A DNA stretch of 64,000 bases from Pinus tabuliformis (taxonomy: Eukaryota > Streptophyta > Pinopsida > Pinales > Pinaceae): positions 646,982,606 through 647,046,605 of the forward strand of contig CM062811.1 of assembly GCA_031772625.1 (NCBI GenBank), written 5' to 3'. A program made the position numbers and the translations under genes. The notes under the pieces are model-generated. The model searched no databases. It saw only the letters and a list, made by a program, of their open reading frames with translations, and had not been told where the DNA came from. Each line of letters starts with the position of its first letter. The first letter of the stretch is position 1. Positions 55,438 through 64,000 of this stretch are shown piece by piece.

Positions 55438-58056
55438 TGTTGGAAATAATACTGAGAGGGGGGTGAATCAGTATTTACAATCTATAACTTTTTCATTTCC
55501 ATAATTAGATTTCTATATGCTACTTCAATGAAGGGAACTCGCATGTGCATGCAATTGTTCTTGAGGAAACCAGTGTATATCCAGTGAACTTATGATTCAA
55601 TTAATTCATCATATGTTGATCTTTAATCAATGCATCAATACTTTATTAAACATTAAACAGTAACCATGTGCAGTAATAACAGAATAAACCATCACACATA
55701 AGCAACACACATGAACACCAAGATTTAAGGTGGAAACCCAATGTGGGTGAAAACCACCTATTGTTGTCATCTCTGTCTTCTTTTAATAATAAGAAAATCT
55801 GTTTATAATCTTGTACTATTGCAAACTCATACCAATGTGCATGCTTCTACCTGTAGAAGGTTACAACCTTCTCTCATTCTTTAGCTTCTACTGGAAGGGA
55901 GCTACAATCCCTAGCTCTTGTACTAGCCGATATGTTTACTAGTACATAGGTGATGGCCTACTGAAGGATCCAACCTTCACTCGTTTTCCAGCTACTATTA
56001 GAAGGGAGGTCCAACCCTATGGCTCTTGTACTAGCCGATATGTTTACCAATATGTAGGCGCCAACCTACAGAAGGCTACAACCTTCTCTCTTCCTCCAGG
56101 GACCATGTTTCATAAATTTTCAGACTGGATACTCCTGGAACAACATTGAAGCTCAAAATCATAACTGCAATACAACCATCAAATACATATGCATCAACCA
56201 ATCACTGAAACTCAATCATCACTCTCTGAATTAGCCACAACTCAATCAATTACTGACAACCTCTAAACCTCTGGCACAACTGAATCATTCATTCATACTT
56301 AATCAACTTCAACCAATCAACTGGAACATATAGATCACTGTAACCAGTACACAGATATGAACCCAGAACACTGCATCATCATTCAGAACCAGCTATAACC
56401 TCAAAACCATGCATCAGAGTGTATACGCTACTTGGTTGAACCCAAACTGCGTGTATACACTACTTCCTTTAGCCCAACCTATGTATATCTCTAAAGATAC
56501 TGAATCATAAAACTTCTGAACCACAAACTGTACCAATCAATGACATTCTGAAGATCTATTATCATATTACTGAGTTCTAAACAGATAGAAACAAGGATCA
56601 CCCTTCCTTCTCAATCAATCAATTAATCAAACTCAATTTCCTTATATATTTAGTTCTACTTTCAGATCTAAGAAGACAACATTGACAAACAACAGTAAAA
56701 CAGTAGTATTGATTTGATAGATCAATCATCCTTGAACATCAAGCTTTTCTTTTACATACGCTACTTGAAAGAGCCAAACCAGTGTGTATACACAACTTCA
56801 CCAAAGCGAACTAGCATATAGATTTACAAATACTTACTTATAACTTCGTTGCACTTCCCAACTTCAGACATACCCAGATCATCATATATAAAGGATAAAA
56901 TATGTGTTAGCAATCAGATCTAGCCCATACATTATCAGATCACATAATGATAAGTCATTGTGATCCTAATCCATCATTAGATCTCATCAAAATCAATCAA
57001 TCTGAGCATTCAGAACACTGTCACCAGAATGCAGTCAACAGAACAAAAAGCATAACCCAGAACTCTGCATCAACAACCAGAACCAACTACAACTTCAAGC
57101 ATCATTGCTCATAAGGTATACGCTACTTCGATGTGTCGAAATAGTGTGTATACGCGCTTTTACCAAAGTAAAACAACGTACATATCTGCAAATACTAAGT
57201 TAAAACTTCACAACTATTCCAGACTTCAGTCATACCCAGATCATAACATTTATAGAATAAAACATGCTTCAGTATTCAGATCTAGACTGTCCATGACCAA
57301 ATCACATAATGATAATTCATTTCATGCTTTATGATCCCGACCCATCATCCATCATCAACCACATAGGTTCATCCTTAGTTCAGATCAAGCAAAGCATCAG
57401 AATCTCATAACTTGCATATATGATCTGACACTTCATAAGTTACTCAATACTTGCACTCATTGGCCTAATGATCTTCTCCTCCTTATATAGTTTTAGGCCT
57501 TTCTCAATACCTTGGACCAGAACCACTTAGGACCAATACCTTGGACCAAGTACCTAGGGTCAATACCTCAGACCAAATACCTTGGATCAATACCTTGGAC
57601 TAAATACCTCGGACCAAAACCTTAGTTTTCCAACATGTACGCACTTTTCCTCCTTTTAAAGTGCGTGTATACATATATGCTCCTTTTTTTCTGTTAACCC
57701 ACGTGTATACGCTGCTTGGACAAGGTGAACCAGCGTATACTTCTTAAACTACTCTCTTTCTTCAATCTCTGGAGTCTGATCTGTAATCCTTTGTTGTTAA
57801 CTTACTGCATTGTGAACTGTCATCTGAGTGAGTTGCCATCAAGGGCAACACTTGTATCATAATGCCATTGTACATTACTTCTGAACTGATTCCTTTGAAC
57901 TACCCTACAATTTGTCACATCTGTAAACACAACTGCCATGCATTATGTCACATCTAATATCTCTTATGTAGGTTCATGTAGTTACCATATACAAGTGAGT
58001 TGTTCTACTATAAGTGGGTTGCCATCAAGTACAACACATGCATCATAATGCCAACA
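55438..58056 (-). repeat. 5' LTR of J
   Basis: 2,619 bp; counterpart of 49243-51864. Eight GTATAC sites, the 108-bp repeat (55810-56105) and the minisatellite (57509-57622). Confidence 0.94.
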
Positions 58057-58379
58057 GTAATAATATTTGTTTACATGAAGATAATCGTAATACATGTTGA
58101 AGTTATCCACTACTTAATCTGGGTAAATACAACAGTAACAATAATCATAGAGGTGCGTAAATGCCTGAATCACATATTTAGGGTACGCGAAGGAAGGGTT
58201 AGGGCATAAACAACATCACTACCATCTCAAGGTGCGGAAACTTGGTTCCTCCATCCCCCCATACTACTTCGAGTGAGACTTCAGTCCGTGCTCCGCGATT
58301 GATGCCGAAAGGGCCAGTAGTGTAGGGATTTGCTTGGCTAATTAAAGTTGAACCTGGGTCAAGGCCCATCAAGCCAACA

Positions 58380-59114
58380 TGCATATTTACTAAATTTGGA
58401 GTACCTAGAGAGATTTTCATTGATCAGGGGACACAATTTACCTCCAAACTAGTAAAATCTTTTACTGAGCAATACCAAATTAAGCACCAAAAATCTATGC
58501 CATACTGTCCTCAGGCAAATGGACATGTAAAATCTACCAATAAAGTCTTGGAGTCTATTCTCACTAAAACAATTTAGTTGCATCATCGAGATTGGGCTGA
58601 CAAGTTACCAAAAGCACTTTGGGCTTACCAAATAACATGTAGAAATGTGACAAGATACTCTCTCTATGAGCTGGTATATGGGAAGCAGGTACTGCCTCCC
58701 ATTGAATTTCAATTAAATACATTATGAACTATTGCTCAACTTTGGATGGATTTAAATGAAGCCCAAAAACAGAGAGTGCTCTAGATTTGTGAACTTGATA
58801 AAATTAGACAAGATGTTCTCCAAAAGATTATGTTGGTATAAGACCAAAGTGCTCGATGGCATGACAAGTATATTAAAAAGATGTTTTTTCAACCAGGAGA
58901 CTGGGCACTATTGTATGAAATCAAGTTTAAACACTTCAAGGGAAGGTTTTCAACTAGATGGTTGGGAACCTATGAATTGGAGGAAGTTTTTGATAGTGGT
59001 TCAAACAAAATTAGGACCATTGATGATGATCAAACTTCACTCGTGGTGAATGGGCACATATTACAGGCATACCACCACCCACTTTCCAAACAAGAATTTT
59101 TGCAAAATGTGTAG
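58380..59114 (+). pseudogene. Element C integrase, second part
   Basis: Resumes after K: FTKFGVPREIFIDQGTQFTS (second Asp), YCPQANGHVKSTNKVLESIL (the catalytic Glu of B is Lys here), a TAG at LTKTI-stop-LHHRDWA, LWAYQ, LVYGKQVLPPIEF, then in another frame PGDWALLYEIKFKHFKGRFS, WLGTYELEEVFD and HHPLSKQEF. Ends at TAG 59112-59114. It matches B at 22895-23630. Confidence 0.86.
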
Positions 59115-60086
59115 CAAAACCTAGGAATGGAGTTGATTGATAAAGGGAATCTAGCTCTTGTTGGTTCTTCTAATTAATTTAAATTATTTTAATATATATG
59201 TGTATATATGTACATAGTATAAATAATAGTGGATTGATTTTTGTTTTCCTCCACAACTCACATATAATAAAGAGGAAATCTTTCAAGTGTAGGTTTATTC
59301 ATTTATCTGGATTCGATGGATTACTTACAAAAAATGATCCTCTAGAGTCTACTTTGAACATTTTTAGACTCTCTAAAATTGAATGTTCCAAGCACTAACT
59401 TACCGAGGCTCATTAAAAATAATGGGAAAATGGTAGATAGGAATCTTCCAAGTACATATTTATTCTTTTTCGGGCCTGGAAGAATATTTGCGGAAAGGAA
59501 TCCCCCTAGAGTCTAATTTGAGTCCTTTAGACTCTCTAAAATTGAAGACTCTAAACATTAGATAACTCAGGCTTGTTAAAATTTATGACATGGAAGTAGA
59601 TATGGATCTGCTAAGTATAAATTTACTCTTTTTCGGGCTTAGCAGAATAATTATGGGAATGAAGCCCCATGGAGTCTTATTTCGTGCATTTTAGACTCTC
59701 AAAAATTTAAATGCCACCAGGAAGCAACCATTCCAGGCCTAGTCAAAATCCATGGAGTGGTAGTACTAGTATTAATTTGGAGTAGCAACTGTTAGATTTT
59801 AGTTGCATTTTCTCCCTAAAAAAGTTGATTTTCCATACTAGTTCCAAGCTAATATGGAATGACTTCTATTTTCCATTTCAACACAGTCCCAATGGTTCAA
59901 TGTTTTTTTACTATGGGAGATTTCAAAAATTATGTACTTAATTCTGCACTTATTACAATCCACAAATTTAAAGTATTGAATAAGCTTGTATCTAAGATTG
60001 TGAATATCAAGCCAAAAAGTATATCAGTGTGTTCCAGCTTCAGCTCAACAAACATTAGAATCTGGTAAAGTGTATAAGTCTTAGTT
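59115..60086 (+). other. C 3' noncoding region
   Basis: After the integrase no further ORF like ORF3 of B is found. A/T-rich start, then the 165-bp tandem repeat (59272-59772), then about 300 bp without features up to the LTR of H, which probably cut off the C 3' LTR. Confidence 0.6.
59272..59772 (+). repeat. Three-copy 165-bp tandem repeat with paired arms
   Basis: Units start near 59279, 59444 and 59607. Shared words: ATTTA(T/C)TC, CTTTTTCGGGC, TAGAGTCT or TGGAGTCTTA, TTAGACTCTC(T)AAAAATT. In unit 2 TCTTCCAAG (59444-59452) faces CCTGGAAGA (59475-59483); in unit 3 TCTGCTAAG (59607-59615) faces CTTAGCAGA (59638-59646), perfect. The arms differ between units but stay complementary. Confidence 0.82.
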
Positions 60087-60420
60087 TGTTGGGTCCCTAT
60101 AATACTAGTGATTACCCCATTACTATTGTAGTTGTATCCCTTATTAATATTGTTGTGCCCCTGTTGCCCCCATATTGTTATTACTGTGCCCCATAGAATC
60201 CCTCTATTGTTATTTTTGTGGCTTTATATTATTATTATTAGGTCGGCTGGGTTATATTGTGCCTCTTTAGACTGCTATATATAGAAAGGAGGTTTTGTCA
60301 TTTGAATCATCCAAGAATTTTTCATTTATGTAATGTAAAGGAGGTTTCCCCCTCGAAGAGGCTGAATTCTAAGGCGTTGATCTATCTTTTCTATCTCTTT
60401 CTTGAGCTAGTTTCATAACA
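60087..60420 (+). repeat. 5' LTR of H
   Basis: 334 bp, TGTTGGGTCCC to TTCATAACA, clearly the same family as the LTRs of A. TATATATA at 60276-60283. Confidence 0.9.
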
Positions 60421-60422
60421 TT

Positions 60423-60434
60423 TGGTATCAGAGC
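60423..60434 (+). other. Primer binding site of H (initiator Met tRNA)
   Basis: TGGTATCAGAGC two bases after the LTR, as in A. Confidence 0.92.
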
Positions 60435-61099
60435 TTTGGATTCTAGGGTTTCGCTGCTCCAAATAGGTCATCGTGGCATTTTCGCTATAACTTTTTTTCT
60501 GCGACATTTCAGAAGCTAAAAAATAACCCATTTGAGACGAAATCGCGTTGAATCTAGGGGCCGAATTTCAAATCTTTTCGTGCTATATTTGCGGAGATAT
60601 GATCTGAGGAAGTGGGTCTTTTTGCAGACTCCTGAATTACATTCCAAACAGGTGACCTGGGGAAAATCGTCATAACTTTCTCTCTGAGCATCGGATTGAA
60701 ATTTAGTAAGAAGGTACAGAAAGAGGACGGACTGAAGTTTCTTGTATATATTTCTCAGAGCCAAAGGTCGAAACAGGGACACGTGGCACGTCATACAAGT
60801 TCGCTCTACTGAACTAGTCTACAATCAGGTCACTGTGGGAGATTTGACATAACTCTATCTTGGAGAATCCAATTGGGATAAGACTGGTGGCATTGGAAAG
60901 AGGACACAAAGGGCTACTACAGCTCGCAATTTCAGAATTGGATGATCCAAAATTACAGAGATACATCAGAGGCAATATCGAGCTCCTACAAAGTGAAAAA
61001 AGGTGTGTAGATTTTTTTTAAATTTTTTCTTAAGCTTGGTTTGAAAAATTATTTTGAAGGAATTCAAAGGGCATAGTAGTGCATTGTTATCAATAACTG
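60435..61099 (+). other. Leader of H
   Basis: 665 bases of untranslated leader, similar to the A leader but with a single copy of the block that A has twice. No ORF of note. Confidence 0.7.
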
Positions 61100-62545
61100 A
61101 TGCCCCATGGAAAGAAAATTCAAAAACCTAGTAAGCAACCTGAAAACTCTAGCATGACTCATGAAGAAGAGGAAGAAATGCTACATGATATATCAAAATT
61201 ACAATACCAAGTGCAACAAATTTCACTCTCACAAAAGCTAACAGAAGCTAATATAAATGGCGTGGAATCTAAGATAAAGGGCGTGGAAGCTAAGATTGAT
61301 GATTTGAAGACATATTTGAAGAGAGACATGGTAGATTTGAAGACAGATTTGACAAATTTTCTACAAGAAATACTTACTAATGGTGAAAAGGTAGTAAAGG
61401 AAACTCATGATGCAAACAAAAGAAATGTTAATCATGATTTCAAAGACTCTAATATGGGATCGAAGACCCACCATATCCCAAAAATCGATTTGAGGAAGTT
61501 TGATGGCAAAGATCCCACAACATGGATATTATAGATGGAGCAATTTTTCGATCTCAATAATGTGAAAAACACACAAAAGGTACGTATTGAAACTTTATAT
61601 TTGGAACCAAATCAGTTTGTATGGTATCAATGGCTTTGCTCTCGTAAACAAATTATCACTTGGGCAATTTTTACGAAAGAATTAACAGCACATTATGAGG
61701 ATACAAAAAGCAACACCTTTTTTAGCCAATTGATAAGTCTCAAACAAAAGGGTTCAGTAATGGAGCACATTGAGGAGTTCCAAAAATTGAACATAAGGGT
61801 AAAAAATATTCCAGATGAGCATAGGATTGATGTGTTCATAGGGACTTTAAAGGATAATATCCAACATGATGTTCGCCTTTGGGAACCTGATTCATTAGAG
61901 AAGGCATTCAGGTTAGCAAGAAAAATGGAAAACAAAATTATGGCAACCAGGAAGCATACCACTCACAACTATAAAGATGGAAGTGTTGTTGCCCCTAGTC
62001 TTCCACAACCTATAAGGTTGACACCACAACAATTGGAAGAAAAAAGAGCAAAATGGCTTTGTTACAGTTGTGATAGCAAATACACTAAAGGTCATAAGTG
62101 TGCTGAGAAGAAATTATTCTACATAGATTGTGAAGAGGAAGAAGAAAAGGAGCAAGAAAGGTCAAAAGAAGAGGATATACTCCAGGAAAAAAGCCTAGAT
62201 AAAGAAGAAACGAATCCGACCATATCTTGTAATGCATTGGCGGGAATTACCACTCCTCAAACCATCAAGATAGAAGGACAAATCAAGAAGAAAAAGGTAA
62301 TAGTGTTGATTGATTCAGGAAGTACCCACAATTTTATTCATTGTAAGGTAGCAAAAGAATTGAATTGCTTCTTATATCCAGCACCAGAGTGTCAAGTGAT
62401 GGTTGCAAATGGAGGAACAATAAATTGCTCGGGAAAGTGCCATAATATCAAGCTATCCATGGGAGAATATGTATTGACTAGCCCAATGCTTTCCATTCCA
62501 ATGGGAGGTGCTGATGTTGTACTAGGAGTTCAATGGGTACAATAG
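61100..62545 (+). pseudogene. Element H gag and protease
   Basis: ATG 61100. Residues 20-110 are a coiled coil (EEMLHDISKLQYQVQQ, VEAKIDDLKTYLKRDMVDLK). The capsid domain starts at KIDLRKFDGKDPTTWIL; a TAG at 61532-61534 stands where A has Gln (WILQMEKYF). Then LYLEPNQFVWYQWL, FSQLISLKQKGSVMEHIEEF, a zinc knuckle CYSCDSKYTKGHKC near 62060, an acidic linker, and the protease VIVLIDSGSTHNFIH (Asp near 62310) to [14 protein letters not shown] 13-base deletion right after, relative to A, shifts the frame and ends it at TAG 62543-62545. Confidence 0.9.
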
Positions 62546-64000
62546 CTTTTAATTTTCAAGAACTTTTCATGAAATTTTCTGTGGAAGGAAAGGAAGTTGA
62601 ATTAAGGGGTATTGCAGGGAAACCAGGAAAGATAATCAACTCTAACGGTATGACAAAGCTTCTAAGAAAGGAACAAAGAGGTGTAATTGCACAATTATGT
62701 TCGCTAGATGTTTCCACATTGGAATCATCTATTTCTCCAAATCTCCAAAAAGTATTGGACAATCATTCCAAGGTATTTGAGACTCCCAAAGGTCTCCCAC
62801 CTATTCATGATCATGATCATGCTATTCATCTGATTCCAGGAAGTGTTCCTCCAAACATCAGGCCGTACAGATATCCCTATGCCCAAAAGAGTGAAATTGA
62901 ACGTATGGTTGCAGAAATGCTAGAGGCTGGTATAATTCAACCGAGTCAAAGTTCTTTCTCTACTCCAGTAGTATTGGTGCACAAGAAGGATGGATCATGG
63001 TGCATGTGTCCGGATTATAGGGAGCTCAACAAGCTCACTATTAAAGATAAGTTTCCCATTCCTGTCATTGATGAATTACTGGATGAATTGCATGGATCAA
63101 TTTACTTCACCAAGTTGGATCTTCGTTAAGGATATCATCAAATCAGAATGAAGACTGAAGACATTCCGAAAACAACATTTAGAACTCATGAGGGTCATTA
63201 TGAATTTTTGGTCATGCCTTTTGGCCTTACCAATGCACCTTCAACATTTCAAGTTTTGATGAATTCCATTTTCAAACCATTCCTTAGAAAATTTGTGTTA
63301 GTATTTTTTGATGATATACTAATCTACAGCAAGTCTTGGAAGGATCATGTTGAACATGTTGACAGGGTGCTAAATTATTAGAGGAGAAACAATTATATGC
63401 AAAAAGATCCAAATGTTTCTTTGGAGTACAGGAGGTGGAATATCTGGGTCATATTGTATCTCATGAAGGAGTTAAGGTAGACCCTAGCAAAATTAAAGCC
63501 ATTAAGGAATGGAAAATCCCCACATCCATAAAGCATCTGCGAGGATTTCTCGGGTTGACAGGGTATTATCGCAAGTTTGTTAAGAATTATGGGAGAATAG
63601 CAACACCTCTAACAACATTATTGAAGAAAGATGCATTTTCATGGACTCCAGAAGCAACAAAGGCCTTCGAACATCTTAAAGAGGCAATGTGCCAAGCATC
63701 GGTCTTAGCTACACCAGACTTCACAAAAACCTTTATTGTGGAATGTGATGCTTCAGGAAATGGAATTGGTGTTGTTTTAATGCAAGATGAAAGACCCATT
63801 GCTTTTGAAAGTCGTCCAATCAAGGGAAAGTTTTTACACAAAGCTATTTATGAGAAGGAAATGTTGGCAATACTCCATGCACTTAAGAAATGGCGACCCT
63901 ACCTAATGGGAAGACACTTCAAGGTAAAAATGGATCATGATAGCCTTAAATACTTTTTAGAACAAAGATTATCCTCTGAAGAGCAAAAAAAGTGGGTCAC
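62546..64000 (+). pseudogene. Element H reverse transcriptase and RNase H (partial)
   Basis: Continues in the shifted frame: [51 protein letters not shown] then TAA at 63127-63129 (family has Ser), [20 protein letters not shown], and the catalytic FFDDILIYS near 63307-63333 (Phe in place of Tyr or Val is common). A one-base deletion near 63376 moves the frame for [35 protein letters not shown], and RNase [19 protein letters not shown] (Asp) and [20 protein letters not shown] (Glu). It runs off the window at 64000. Confidence 0.9.

Larger units (their letters stand above)
49243..58056 (-). mobile_element. Element J: TR-GAG type copia-like element with 2.6-kb LTRs
   Basis: LTRs 49243-51864 and 55438-58056 (TGTTGG...CCAACA), perfect GTAAT duplication (49238-49242, 58057-58061). 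The Met-tRNA primer site is on the minus strand next to the right LTR and the polypurine tract next to the left LTR, so J points left. The 3.57-kb interior has only a gag-like frame; pol is absent. Plant elements with terminal repeats and only gag are known as TR-GAG. Its movement would need proteins from another element. Confidence 0.92.
48654..58379 (+). mobile_element. Element K: solo LTR, split by J
   Basis: Ends TGTTGGGAACAGG (48654) and AAGCCAACA (58379) inside the integrase of C. Without J it is about 0.9 kb and holds no coding sequence, primer site or second LTR copy, so a solo LTR fits best. Promoter and polyadenylation signals are visible on the plus strand. Flanking pentamers GACAT and TGCAT agree at three of five positions. 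J lies between 49243 and 58056. Confidence 0.75.
60087..64000 (+). mobile_element. Element H: chromovirus, sibling of A, cut by the window end
   Basis: LTR 60087-60420, primer site 60423-60434, leader, gag and protease (61100-62545), RT and RNase H (62533-64000). The order and protein text equal those of A but without the internal pol deletion. The 3' end lies outside. It gives the reference for reading A. Confidence 0.9.

Noticed and set aside
58199..58420. 73-codon minus-strand frame across the K-C junction
   Set aside because: It spans an insertion boundary, so it cannot be an old gene, and shows no motif.

Overview
The window reads as repeat DNA from a large plant genome, most probably a seed plant and perhaps a gymnosperm. 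Everything recognisable is a plant LTR retrotransposon: Ty3/gypsy chromovirus, Athila-like and Tat-like elements, Ty1/copia elements, solo LTRs, and one tRNA-derived SINE-like element. I found no convincing host gene, rRNA, tRNA gene, or any bacterial or organellar sequence. The gymnosperm suggestion is an inference from element density and style only. Element letters (A-K, T, Cop) are mine.

Left flank (1-6.6 kb): a minus-strand SINE-like copy; a 5'-truncated minus-strand chromovirus (G1: 3' LTR, polypurine tract, chromodomain, integrase, RNase H tail); then about 3.7 kb of noncoding DNA with several short repeat families and a long AAAAAAC tract.

Centre (6.6-37.6 kb): a deep nest. A minus-strand Tat-like element (T) is cut in its protease by insertion E (10427-35096, ends TGTTAG/CTAACA, perfect TGTGG target duplication). 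E carries one open reading frame of unknown function. That frame is cut by chromovirus A (13108-28752), which is cut in its chromodomain by the 12.4-kb Athila-like element B (15890-28331, perfect TACTC duplication). A deleted copia element (Cop, 29646-34147, perfect GGTAT duplication) sits elsewhere in E. B carries an extra 3' ORF homologous to the lone ORF of E. That shared accessory ORF is the best candidate for something undescribed.

Right part (37.7-60 kb): four hairpins with matching changes in both stem arms; a minus-strand Athila-like fragment (F) with a 2.1-kb LTR; a probable solo LTR (G2); then a plus-strand Athila-like element (C). C is interrupted in its integrase by solo LTR K (48654-58379), which contains J (49243-58056, perfect GTAAT duplication). 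J is a minus-strand copia-like element with 2.6-kb LTRs that encodes only gag (TR-GAG type).

Right edge (60087-64000): H, a fuller sibling of A, runs off the window in RNase H.

All coding regions are decayed. Several nonsense codons are TAG where a related copy shows CAG (Gln), as expected from deamination of methylated cytosine. The relative order of insertion is clear: T before E, then A and Cop, then B; and C before K before J.
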